Assembly: GCF_018967865.2 (NCBI RefSeq)
Contig: NZ_JAHLZY020000001.1
Coordinates: forward strand, 496,001-560,000
Direction: 5' to 3'
Length of the DNA stretch: 64,000 nucleotides
Origin: Hymenobacter siberiensis
Lineage (GTDB): Bacteria; Bacteroidota; Bacteroidia; Cytophagales; Hymenobacteraceae
In this document: positions 1 to 8,380 of the stretch, one piece after another
How positions within the stretch are numbered: position 1 is the stretch's first letter
How the letters are laid out: each line of letters starts with the position of its first letter
The notes under the pieces: model-generated
Seen by the model: only the letters and a program-made list of their open reading frames with translations
Database searches by the model: none
What the model was told of the DNA's origin: nothing
Program-made: the position numbers and the translations under genes

Positions 1-1
1 C

Positions 2-67
2 CTCGACCGGCTCAAGAACCGCTTCCAGTACCGCAAGGCTTCCCAAGCGGTAGTTGCCGCCCATTAG
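2..67 (+). CDS. C-terminal end of an unidentified protein
   Basis: Only the last 21 codons and a TAG stop are inside the window; the frame is open from base 2. The encoded tail ends in VVAAH and is basic (several Arg and Lys). The following 100 bases are non-coding and lead into a tRNA promoter, which fits a real gene end. Too little is visible to assign a family or function. Confidence 0.45.
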   Translation, partial: LDRLKNRFQYRKASQAVVAAH

Positions 68-187
68 CCAGCCGCAAAGACTGTAGTTAAATTTTTTTGT
101 TAGGGCTTAACATTCGGATAACCAGACTTCCACCCATGTGTTAGCCGGGTAAATACCCCCGGTACAGCAGAAATGCAGTTGGTAGGC

Positions 188-218
188 TTGTATCGGCCAA
201 AAACTTGTGCTACCTTTG
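188..218 (+). promoter_or_regulatory. Bacteroidota-type promoter of the initiator tRNA
   Basis: A TACCTTTG box at 211-218 matches the Bacteroidota -7 consensus TAnnTTTG. A TTG at 188-190 lies 20 bases upstream as the -33 element. The tRNA begins 15 bases after the box. Confidence 0.7.
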
Positions 219-232
219 CAGCACCAAAACAG

Positions 233-305
<73 letters not shown>

Positions 306-310
306 CCTAA

Positions 311-347
311 GAAAAGGCCGTTTTCCACATGGAAAACGGCCTTTTTC
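311..347 (+). terminator. Intrinsic terminator after tRNA-fMet
   Basis: A stem of about 15 bp (AAAAGGCCGTTTTCC with its complement, loop ACAT) ends in a T-rich run. The A-rich upstream arm means it can also stop transcripts of the methyltransferase gene arriving on the minus strand. Confidence 0.85.
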
Positions 348-363
348 TTTTCCTGCCATCGCC

Positions 364-1014
364 TTACGGCATGAGCCCGGCGTTGGTCCGGGCCACCACG
401 GCAAACAACGGGTCGGAATGGCCGGGCGGCTGCGGGCTGCGGTCGAGCAGCTCAATGGCTTGCCAACCGCCCGCGGCCAGTAAATACTGACGCACCAGGG
501 CCAGGTGGCCGCGGTCGTCGAGGGCATGCCAGGCGGCCACGGCTTTGCTGGGAAAGCAGCGGTTGGAGAAGGTGATGACCAACGGGGCCCCGGGGCGCAG
601 CACGCGGGCCAGCTCGCGCAGCACGGCTACTGGCTGGGTCAGGTAGTCGATGGACACGCAAATAGAGGCACCGTCGAATTGCTGGTCGGCGAAGGGCAGG
701 GTGGGTTGCGCGTTCAGGTCCTGCACCACGTGGGCGTTGAGGCGTGGGTTGGCGCGAAGCTCGGCGGCGTTCATGCCCAGTCCTACTACATGGCGGTAGG
801 CAATATCGGCCGGGAGGTGGCTCACCCAACTGCTCATCAAATCGAGCAGCGTGCTGTCGGGCGCGAAGTACTCGCGGTAGAGCTGGGTGACGGCGGCAAT
901 GGCTGCGTCGTCGATGTGCGTGACGAAGCGCGGGTGGTGGTAAAACTCCGCGTCGGGGGTTTCGTCCTGGCGAACGAAGAATTTGTCGGGTAGCGGTGGG
1001 GGAGTGGGATTCAT
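364..1014 (-). CDS. Class I SAM-dependent methyltransferase
   Basis: A 216-residue protein with the layout of Methyltransf_11-type enzymes. A mid-protein stretch with VVGLGMNAAEL takes the place of the glycine-rich SAM loop, VVQDLNA is the acidic strand, LPFADQQFDGASICVSIDYL is the motif before strand 4, and VLRELARVLRPGAPLVITFSN is the helix-strand typical after it. The first glycine loop is degenerate (GLGMN rather than GxGxG). The substrate cannot be read from sequence. It lies 38 bases downstream of the UvrA-like gene on the same strand and is probably cotranscribed with it. The ATG at 1014 gives a conventional length. Confidence 0.8.
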   Translation of the reverse strand: MNPTPPPLPDKFFVRQDETPDAEFYHHPRFVTHIDDAAIAAVTQLYREYFAPDSTLLDLMSSWVSHLPADIAYRHVVGLGMNAAELRANPRLNAHVVQDLNAQPTLPFADQQFDGASICVSIDYLTQPVAVLRELARVLRPGAPLVITFSNRCFPSKAVAAWHALDDRGHLALVRQYLLAAGGWQAIELLDRSPQPPGHSDPLFAVVARTNAGLMP

Positions 1015-1052
1015 CTTTTTTAGGGGATGTCGGGCTACGTTCTACCGCAACC

Positions 1053-3584
1053 TCATCCCATGAACTGCCTTAGGTACGGCGCGGTTTGGCTGCCCTTGGC
1101 CAGGGCCACCGTGCGCGGCGGGCCGGCGGCTACCACGCGGCCGCCGTCTTCGCCCGCGCCGGGGCCGATGTCGATAACCCAGTCGGAGCCGGCTACTACG
1201 CGCATGTCGTGCTCCACCACGATGACGGTATTGCCGGCGGCCACCAGGCCTTCGAGCTGCAGCATCAGCTTCTCAACATCCGAGGGGTGCAGGCCGGTGG
1301 TGGGCTCATCGAGAACGTACAACGTGTTGCCGCGCCCAATGCGCTGGAGCTCGGTGGCCAGTTTGATGCGCTGAGCCTCGCCGCCGCTCAGCTCGGTGGC
1401 GGGCTGGCCGAGGCGCAGGTAGCCCAGGCCCACCTCGCGCAGCACGGTGAGGGCGCGGAAGATGGCGGGCTCGTCGGCGAAGAATGCCCAAGCGTCGTCC
1501 ACGGTCAGGCCCAGCACTTCGGCGATGTTGAGGTCGCGGTACTGCACCTCGAGGGTTTTGGCGTTGTAGCGCGCGCCGTGGCACACTGGGCAGGGCGCGT
1601 ACACGCTGGGCAGAAACAGCAGTTCGACCATCACGAAGCCTTCACCGGCGCAGTTTTCGCAGCGGCCCTTGGCTACGTTGAAGGAGAAGCGGCCGGCATC
1701 GTAGCGGCGCTTGCGGGCCTCGGGGGTGGCGGCGAAGAGCTTGCGAACGTGGTCGAACAGGCCGGTGTAGGTGGCCATGTTGGAGCGCGGCGTGCGGCCG
1801 ATGGGCTTCTGGTCGACGCGCACGAGGCGCTTGATATTTTCCAGCCCGGCGGTGATGTGGCCGCCGAGGGTGACGGGCGCGGGCTGCGCCAGGGCATCGG
1901 TTTCCTCTTCCTCGGGGGCGATTTCCTGCCCCAGGCTTTCGGCCACCAATTCTACCAGCACCTGACTCACGAGGCTGGATTTGCCCGAGCCCGACACGCC
2001 CGTAACCGTGGTGAACACGCCCAGTGGAAATTCTACATCAAGCTGGATGAGGTTGTTGCGCGTCACGCCGGCCAGCTTCAGCCAGCCGGTAGGGGTGCGC
2101 GGCGGCTGGTCGGGCAGGGCGGGCGCATCGAAGAGAAACTGCCGCGTCTGCGATTCGGCGATGGCCTTGAGGCCTTCGGGCGGGCCGCTGTAGAGGATTT
2201 GGCCGCCCTTCTCGCCGGCGGCCGGGCCCACGTCTACGAGCCAGTCGGCCTGGCGGATAACGTCTAAATCGTGCTCGACCACGAACAACGAGTTGCCGGC
2301 GCGCTGCAGGCCGGCCAGGGCCTGCAGCAGCGCCTCGGTATCGGCCGGGTGCAGGCCGGCGCTGGGCTCATCGAGCACATATACCACGCCGAAGAGGTTG
2401 GAATACAGTTGCGTGGCCAGTCGCAGCCGCTGCAATTCGCCGGGCGAAAGCGTGGGCGTGCCACGCTCCAACGACAAGTAGCCCAGGCCTAAATCGAGCA
2501 GCACCGTAAGCCGCGCCGCCAAATCCTCGGCAATGCGCCGGGCCACGATGGCCTGCTCCGGATGCTCCGTATCGTGCTGCTGCTTGCCGGCTTTGCCCTC
2601 GGCAAAGGGCTGCAACAGCGCTGCTAGCCGCTTGAGTGGCAGGCGCGACATTTCGGCAATATCCAGCCCGGCAAAATTCACCGACAGCGACTCCACCCGC
2701 AGGCGCTTGCCGTGGCAGGTGGGGCAGTCGGAGCCCAGCATGTACTGGGCTACGCGGCGCTTCATCAGGGCGCTTTGGGTGGTGGCGAAGGTGTGCAGCA
2801 CATGCCGTTTCACGCCCGTGAACGTGCCCATGTAGTTGGGCGGCTCGCGGCGCTTGATGGCCCGCTGGGTTTGCTCGGGCGAGTAGCCGGGGTACACCGG
2901 CAGCACGGGCTGCTCGTCGGTGAAGAGAATCCAGTCGCGGTCCTTTTGCGGCAAATCCTGCCAGGGCGTGTCCACATCATAGCCCATGCTCACCAGGATG
3001 TCGCGCTGGTTCTGGCCGCCCCAGGCCTGCGGCCAGGCCGCAATGGCCCGCTCCCGAATGGTGAGCGTGGGGTCGGGCACCATGGTCTGCTCCGTCACTT
3101 CATACACGCGGCCCAGGCCGTGGCAGGTGGGGCAGGCCCCCTCGGCGGTGTTGGGCGAAAAGGCTTCGGCGTAGATGATGCCCTGGCCGGCCGGGTAGTC
3201 GCCGGCCCGCGAGTAGAGCATGCGCAGCAGGTTGGCCAGCGTCGTGACCGAGCCCACTGACGAGCGGGTGCTGGGCGCGCCGCGCTGCTGCTGTAGGGCC
3301 ACGGCCGGCGGCAGCCCCTCAATGCTGGTAACTTCGGGCACGGCCATCTGGTGAAACAGCCGCCGGGCGTAGGGCGACACCGATTCGAGGTAGCGGCGCT
3401 GGGCCTCGGCGTAGAGCGTGCCGAACGCCAGGCTGCTTTTGCCCGAGCCCGATACGCCGGTGAACACCACCAGCGCATCGCGCGGAATGTCGACATCGAC
3501 GTTTTTGAGGTTGTGCTCGCGGGCGCCGCGCACCCGCACGAAGCCGGTGAAATTGGTGGGGGAGGGGGAAGGAGTTGTTGGCAT
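1053..3584 (-). CDS. uvrA: UvrA-like excinuclease ATPase (short, UvrA2 type)
   Basis: An 843-residue tandem ABC ATPase of the UvrA family. Both halves carry a Walker A of the form GVSGSGKSSL (near residues 43 and 533). The C-terminal signature is LSGGEAQR; the N-terminal one is altered to LSPGELQR. Zinc-binding CPxCHG and CENCAGEG clusters are present. Canonical UvrA proteins are about 940 residues. The shorter length fits the UvrA2 class, which lacks the UvrB-interaction region and has been linked to tolerance of DNA-binding drugs and DNA damage. It would act on damaged DNA in the cytoplasm. It is probably the first gene of a two-gene unit with the methyltransferase. A separate housekeeping uvrA is expected elsewhere. 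The UvrA2 subclass is inferred from length. Confidence 0.9.
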   Translation of the reverse strand: MPTTPSPSPTNFTGFVRVRGAREHNLKNVDVDIPRDALVVFTGVSGSGKSSLAFGTLYAEAQRRYLESVSPYARRLFHQMAVPEVTSIEGLPPAVALQQQRGAPSTRSSVGSVTTLANLLRMLYSRAGDYPAGQGIIYAEAFSPNTAEGACPTCHGLGRVYEVTEQTMVPDPTLTIRERAIAAWPQAWGGQNQRDILVSMGYDVDTPWQDLPQKDRDWILFTDEQPVLPVYPGYSPEQTQRAIKRREPPNYMGTFTGVKRHVLHTFATTQSALMKRRVAQYMLGSDCPTCHGKRLRVESLSVNFAGLDIAEMSRLPLKRLAALLQPFAEGKAGKQQHDTEHPEQAIVARRIAEDLAARLTVLLDLGLGYLSLERGTPTLSPGELQRLRLATQLYSNLFGVVYVLDEPSAGLHPADTEALLQALAGLQRAGNSLFVVEHDLDVIRQADWLVDVGPAAGEKGGQILYSGPPEGLKAIAESQTRQFLFDAPALPDQPPRTPTGWLKLAGVTRNNLIQLDVEFPLGVFTTVTGVSGSGKSSLVSQVLVELVAESLGQEIAPEEEETDALAQPAPVTLGGHITAGLENIKRLVRVDQKPIGRTPRSNMATYTGLFDHVRKLFAATPEARKRRYDAGRFSFNVAKGRCENCAGEGFVMVELLFLPSVYAPCPVCHGARYNAKTLEVQYRDLNIAEVLGLTVDDAWAFFADEPAIFRALTVLREVGLGYLRLGQPATELSGGEAQRIKLATELQRIGRGNTLYVLDEPTTGLHPSDVEKLMLQLEGLVAAGNTVIVVEHDMRVVAGSDWVIDIGPGAGEDGGRVVAAGPPRTVALAKGSQTAPYLRQFMG

Positions 3585-3686
3585 AATGGGAAAAAGCCCC
3601 GCCGGAACCAGGCAGGCAACGCTGCTATACGCGGGCTGCGGCCTGGCAGGCCAACTATTGCCGCTTACGGGGTGGCTGGTGCCGCA

Positions 3687-3719
3687 TTTGTTGCCCGGGC
3701 CGAAATCTCCGTAGTTTTA
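3687..3719 (+). promoter_or_regulatory. Candidate promoter upstream of the interrupted gene at 3751
   Basis: TTTG at 3687-3690 is followed after 21 bases by TAGTTTTA at 3712-3719, one base off the TAnnTTTG consensus. It sits 31 bases before the ATG at 3751. Confidence 0.35.
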
Positions 3720-3750
3720 GCCGCACCTTTTCACCGCTATTTCCAATTCA

Positions 3751-4656
3751 ATGCGTCCATTCTACTTCTGCCTGTGCTGCTGCCTGTTGCTGAGTGCGCC
3801 GGTTTTTGCCTAGTTTTCCCGCACCATCGCCGAATTCAAGCGCGACCGCGACCAGGAAACCCAGCTGCTGCGGACCCAACCGCTGCTGGTAGTGTTGAAG
3901 CAGGAGGACGAAAAACAGTTGAAAAAGCTGGCCAAAAAGCCCGACGGCCTGCGGGCTTATCAACAATCTATTGCCTTGGGCAACGCGCTGCTAAAAGAGG
4001 TGGCCGGCCCGGGCTGGACGTTTTCCCCGAAAGTGGAATATAAGTTAGAGGCTGAGCTGGCGGCCTTGGTAGCGGCCAATACCGGCCAGCTCAACGTGCT
4101 TGATTTTGATGCGGTTGACTACCTCGATGCCCCGCCTCCCATGCGCCGCTATGGCGAGCCTGGCCCAGTACTAGCGGGGCACCGCGACGAATTGCTGAGC
4201 TTCCGCCTGCGCATATTCCTGAAGCAGATTGATTTTACCGTGCACAATGAGCCCCTACTCAATAACACGCCGAACCCGAGCGACGCACTGTACTGCGTGA
4301 AAATACTGGAGCAGTACGCCGCTGGGACTGGCCCGCAGCGCGTGAAGTCGGGCAGCACGCCCCCTTTGTTGCTGTTGTGTCAGGACGACCGTGCGCCCGG
4401 CCTGACCGACGCGCAGATAAAGCAGGTCTATCCCTATTCGTATCAGTTCGTAGCGCGGCCTGAATATGAAAAAGCCGTGCACGAAGCCTCTCCGGGGGTA
4501 GCCTTCGTGCGGATGGCGTGGCAGGCTTACGGCACCATCTCGCCAATGGCTTATGCCTTGCCCGGCTTCGGCATCGTGAGCGACTTACACCGGCTAAAAG
4601 GCCCGTTGATTACTCTGCAGGATTTCAAAAGCTTTAAGAAAACGTTGTTGCGCTAA
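3751..4656 (+). pseudogene. Secreted protein of unknown function, stopped by TAG in the signal peptide
   Basis: ATG at 3751 opens a convincing 20-residue signal peptide (MRPFYFCLCCCLLLSAPVFA). It is followed at once by TAG at 3811-3813. The same frame then stays open to the TAA-type stop ending at 4656, encoding about 280 more residues. Signal-peptide cleavage sites in this genome often read A-Q, so a single CAG-to-TAG change is the simplest explanation. Translation could restart at GTG 3892 (254 residues), but that product would lack an export signal. The mature part is mixed alpha/beta and is not recognised as a known family. The next gene downstream is also interrupted. A sequencing error cannot be excluded. 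Confidence 0.7.
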
Positions 4657-4749
4657 GCGGCTCCCGCGCCGCCCGGCCCTTCGGTATCTGCCGGGTCGGT
4701 AGTCCGGGAAATCGTGCCTAATCTTGAGGCTGCAATCGCCTTCCTTTCC

Positions 4750-6108
4750 GTGAAATTATTTCTACTTGCGGCACTGCTGGCCGGGGTCAGCCTCAGCGCC
4801 CGCGCCCAAACCTATTACCTCGACCTGACCAATCAGGCCCTGACGCTATCCGACAACACGCTGGGGGTGGAGCAGGTGGTGGACGGCCGCGCCGGACAGC
4901 CGCCCATCGGCATCGTGTATCGGGGGCTGAATGGAAAATCGGCCGCCGTGGCCTTCCGGCAGGGGCTGGAAACGGAGCTCACCAGTTTTCTGCAAATTCA
5001 GCTGCCCGTGCGGGCGGCGGGCGGGCATACCGTGGTACTGTGCGTGCGCAGCCTGCACATTGGCGAAATCATGGGGGGCAAAAAGCAGCAGGCCATTGCC
5101 GAGCTGACGGCCGATGTGTACGAGCAACTTACTGATGGCTAAAATTTTGTGCGGGGTGTTGGGGCGCATGCCAGCGCCTACGGATACGAAACCACCGGCC
5201 GCCACGCCGGCCACTTGGCCCAGCTGCTGAGCCAGTGCCTGGGCCAGACCACCGATGCCGAATGGGCTACCGTGGCCCGGCAGCCTGCCCGCACCATGGC
5301 CCAGCTGCCGGCCGACGCTCCTGCTGCCCTGGGCACGGCCGGCCGGGGCGCGGCCATTCTGCGCGAAGCACCGCGCCGGGGGCTGTACTACCGGTTCGAG
5401 CATTTTCTGGCCAACCGGCCCGATACTGTTTCGCCGTTTTTTGTCGATACCATCCGGCGGCGCTACAAGAGCGCGCTGGCCACGGCCCAGTGGCTGCGCG
5501 TGGCGCGGGTGCGGCCGCTGGCGGGCTCGGCCGCGCACCACGGCGGTGTGCCGCCCGACCTGTGGGGCTTCTCGGATGGCCGCCAGGTATTCGTGCTCCA
5601 CGACAAGCAGTTTTTCCCGCTGATGCGTCAGGGGAGCTTTTTCACGTTCGTCGGCGAGGCGCTTGATGACCAATTGTACGCCGCCGCCCAAGTCCAGAGC
5701 CAATCGAAAGGAATGTTGATTGCCGGGGCGGTAGGGGCGGCCCTGGCCCAAACCTACATCCCCGACCACAGCGCCGAGCCCACGGCCTACGGGCTGGATA
5801 TGCGCACCGGGGCCATTGCGCCCTACCCCGGCGCGCATACCTCAGTGCGGACCGATACGGCTTACATCTACGTGTACCGCCCGGCCCAGGCCGCCGGCGC
5901 GCCCCCGCTCAAAGTGTATGTTGATGGCCACGAAATGGGCACCCTCGGGGCCGGGCAATACCTGGAGCTGCCTTGGGCGCGCTTCGGCAAGCCCTTGCAG
6001 CTGTGCCTTGGCAGCTGGCCCGTGGCCAAGCCCTGCCAGTTTGTGGTGCCCAACACCACGCGCCTCAACTACCTGAAAGTGAATGAGCCCGCCGCCCCTC
6101 AGCCCTGA
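4750..6108 (+). pseudogene. Secreted protein of unknown function, split by an in-frame TAA
   Basis: GTG at 4750 starts a signal peptide (VKLFLLAALLAGVSLSARAQ), followed by about 110 residues up to TAA at 5140-5142. The very next codons continue in the same frame to 6108 with no further stop, giving a 452-codon gene with one internal stop at codon 131. The text reads naturally across the stop (QLTDG, stop, NFVRGVGAHASAYG), as if a tyrosine codon TAT or TAC had become TAA. The downstream part could restart at GTG 5149. GTG 4714 is an alternative start but would put extra residues before the signal peptide. No family is recognised. Its neighbour has the same kind of lesion. Confidence 0.7.
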
Positions 6109-6181
6109 CAGTGGATGACGCCGGCCCAGGGCGCGGCCGACCTCGACGAACTGGACAGGCGCGCCAGATAGGTGGCTGGCT

Positions 6182-6538
6182 TCAGGCGGCCGGCGGGGTT
6201 GGGTTCAGCAGGGCCAGCACGGCGGCCGGGTCTGCTACTTCGATGATGAGCTGGTGGTAATCCTCATCGTACAGGTCGATGATGACGGCGTGGTCGATGT
6301 TGGCAACGTCCCAGAAAATCTGCTGGCCTTCGAAGTAGAATGTGCCGGCCGTGAGCAGGCCCGGTACGTGGGTGCCCACGCGCCAGCCTTTCCACCAGCG
6401 GCCCACGGCTTTGGCATCCTGCCGGGCCCCGCGAATGTGGGAGCGCGGGATGGTGAGCTGGCTTTTCAGGGCCCAGAGCTTGTGCATGCCCTGTACATTG
6501 AACACGACGACATCGCCCTGCGGCTTTACTTCTACCAT
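6182..6538 (-). CDS. Bacterial PH-like domain protein
   Basis: A 118-residue protein. The start is taken at ATG 6538, because the longer frame upstream overlaps the permease gene. The pattern VVVFNVQGMHKLWALKSQLTI then PRSHI, a central GTHVPGLLTAGTF, and a late ANIDHAVIIDLYDEDYHQLIIEV resembles the bacterial PH-like beta-barrel fold of small cytosolic proteins. The gene lies 8 bases after the permease stop codon and is almost certainly cotranscribed with it. Its role is unknown; PH-like folds bind lipids, peptides or protein partners in other families. Confidence 0.65.
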   Translation of the reverse strand: MVEVKPQGDVVVFNVQGMHKLWALKSQLTIPRSHIRGARQDAKAVGRWWKGWRVGTHVPGLLTAGTFYFEGQQIFWDVANIDHAVIIDLYDEDYHQLIIEVADPAAVLALLNPTPPAA

Positions 6539-6546
6539 GAGGAAAG

Positions 6547-8067
6547 TTATCGGGGGATTGAAGAAAATGCCTCGGCCAGTACGCCGGCCGGCGCTGCGGT
6601 TTCGGTGGGCTGCCCACGCATCAACAGCATATAAACTGCCCCCGATACCCCAAAACCCACAAACCAGGCGTAGTTGTACACGGCTACCAGCGTCGGCCAC
6701 ACCGCGCCTTTTTCCAGCACGCCAATGGCCGTGAGGAAGCCCGGCACGTTGGGCAGCACCCCGATGACGAGGGCGATGATGGCGGCCGGATTGAAGCCGC
6801 CCCGGTAGGCGTAGCGGCCGTGGTACTGGTACAAATCGGGCACGTTAAGCTGTTGGCGGCGGATGAGGTAATAATCGACAATCATGATGCCGCCAATGGG
6901 CCCGAGCAGCCCCGAATAGCCCACCAGCCAGGTGAAAATGTAGCCCGAAGGGTCGGTAATGAGCTTCCAGGGAAATATCAGCACGCCCAGCACGCCGGTG
7001 AGGTAGCCGCCGGTTTTGAAGCTGATGCGCTCGGGTGAGAAGTTGGCGAAGTCGTTGGCGGGGCTCACGATGTTGGCCGCGATGTTGGTGGCCAGCGTGC
7101 TCAGGGCCACGGCAATCATGGCGAAGCTCACCAGCAGCTTGCTGTCGAAGCGGCCGGCCAGCACCACCGGGTCCCAGATGGTTTTGCCGTAGATGATGAA
7201 GGTGGCCGATGTCACGACCACGCCCACAAACGAGAATAACGTCATGGACGCGGGCAGGGCCAGCGCCTGCCCCAGCTGCTGCGCCCGCTGGCTGACGGCG
7301 TAGCGCGTGAAATCCGGGATATTGAGCGAGAGCGTGGCCCAGAACCCCACCATGCCCGTGAGCGAGGGAAAAAAGAAGGCCCAGAACTGCGCGCTGGTCG
7401 TGAATTTGCTCGGCTGCGCCAATATCGGCCCCAGCCCGTGCCCGGCCGAAATAGCCCACCACAGCAGCGCCAGCGCTGCCAGCGGCAGGAAAAATGCCTT
7501 GAACACCAGTAGTTTGCGAATGCTCTCGACCCCGAGGTACACCACATACATGTTCAGCAGCCAGAAGAGAAAAAACACCAGCGCCGGCCCCGTGGCCAGG
7601 CCCCAGCTGGCCGGGAAAATGGCCGGCAGCGTGCCCAGCGCGGGCACCCACAGCACGGCCATCTGATACAGCGCGTAGCCCCCAATCCAGGTCTGAATAC
7701 CGAACCAGCCACAGGCGATGATGGCTCGGAGCAGGGCCGGCACGTTGGCTCCACGCACCCCGAAGCTGGCGCGGGCCAGCACCGGAAATGGGATGCCGTA
7801 GCGCGTCCCGGCCCGGCCATTGAGCAGCATGGGGGCCAGCACAATGGTGTTGCCGAGGAAGATGGTGAGCAGCGCCTGCCACCAGTTCATGCCGCCCTCG
7901 ATGAGCGAGCTGGCCAGCATGTAGGTCGGGATGCACAGGCTCATGCTAATCCAGAGCGCGGCGTAGTGGCCCGTGCCCCAGGTGCGCTCGGCAAAAGGCA
8001 CCGGGGCCAGGTCGAGGCTGGTGAGACCGGGGGCGGGCGGGGAGGCGGTTTCCAGTGAAGGGCTCAT
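6547..8067 (-). CDS. NCS1-family nucleobase/hydantoin/allantoin permease
   Basis: A 506-residue inner-membrane symporter of the nucleobase:cation symporter-1 family, with about 12 hydrophobic helices. Family features include the early WGTGHYAALWISM segment, GYPF-like loop RYGIPFPVLARASFG, the GWFGIQTWIGG substrate-site helix, and the LNIPDFTRYA motif in the middle. The QTWIGG segment resembles hydantoin and allantoin carriers (Mhp1, PucI) more than cytosine permease, so uptake of a cyclic ureide or purine breakdown product is the best guess. The exact substrate is not determined. The PH-like gene follows in the same operon, and upstream lies a large palindromic repeat separating it from glpD. 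Confidence 0.88.
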   Translation of the reverse strand: MSPSLETASPPAPGLTSLDLAPVPFAERTWGTGHYAALWISMSLCIPTYMLASSLIEGGMNWWQALLTIFLGNTIVLAPMLLNGRAGTRYGIPFPVLARASFGVRGANVPALLRAIIACGWFGIQTWIGGYALYQMAVLWVPALGTLPAIFPASWGLATGPALVFFLFWLLNMYVVYLGVESIRKLLVFKAFFLPLAALALLWWAISAGHGLGPILAQPSKFTTSAQFWAFFFPSLTGMVGFWATLSLNIPDFTRYAVSQRAQQLGQALALPASMTLFSFVGVVVTSATFIIYGKTIWDPVVLAGRFDSKLLVSFAMIAVALSTLATNIAANIVSPANDFANFSPERISFKTGGYLTGVLGVLIFPWKLITDPSGYIFTWLVGYSGLLGPIGGIMIVDYYLIRRQQLNVPDLYQYHGRYAYRGGFNPAAIIALVIGVLPNVPGFLTAIGVLEKGAVWPTLVAVYNYAWFVGFGVSGAVYMLLMRGQPTETAAPAGVLAEAFSSIPR

Positions 8068-8118
8068 GCGATTATCCGTAAAAAGGCCGGGCTAATGTAA
8101 TCACCTAACCCATAAGTG

Positions 8119-8360
8119 CATCATGTCGAGCGCCGCCGACATATCTCGCGTGCCGTCACAGCCAAGCAGAAATACCGGTATGCTCCGGTCCGACCGCTCT
8201 AGGCGGTCCGACCGGTTGAAGCACCCCCGATTTCGTCCTCACGACAACCGGTCCGACCGCCTAGGGTGGTCGGACCGGAGCTTACGGGTACTTCTGCACA
8301 AGTGCCTGATTATTGGGGTACTGCTCCGAGCGAGGTGTCTCGACGGCGCTCGACATGATG
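8119..8360. repeat. 242-bp compound inverted repeat (nested palindromes)
   Basis: The outer arms (8119-8151 and 8331-8360) belong to the GTCATG dispersed palindrome family of this window. Inside lie further matched arms: GCAGAAATACC against its near complement GGTACTTCTGC, and an inner pair built from repeated CCGGTCCGACC units around 8193-8280. The whole block folds into one long imperfect hairpin. It fills most of the gap between glpD and the NCS1 gene and holds no open frame. Confidence 0.85.
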
Positions 8361-8380
8361 TTCTGTGTTTTTCTGATTCA

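Noticed and set aside
3751..6108. Stop-codon reassignment or programmed read-through as explanation for two in-frame stops
   Set aside because: The two stops differ (TAG and TAA) and all other long genes in the window end normally; independent nonsense changes are simpler.
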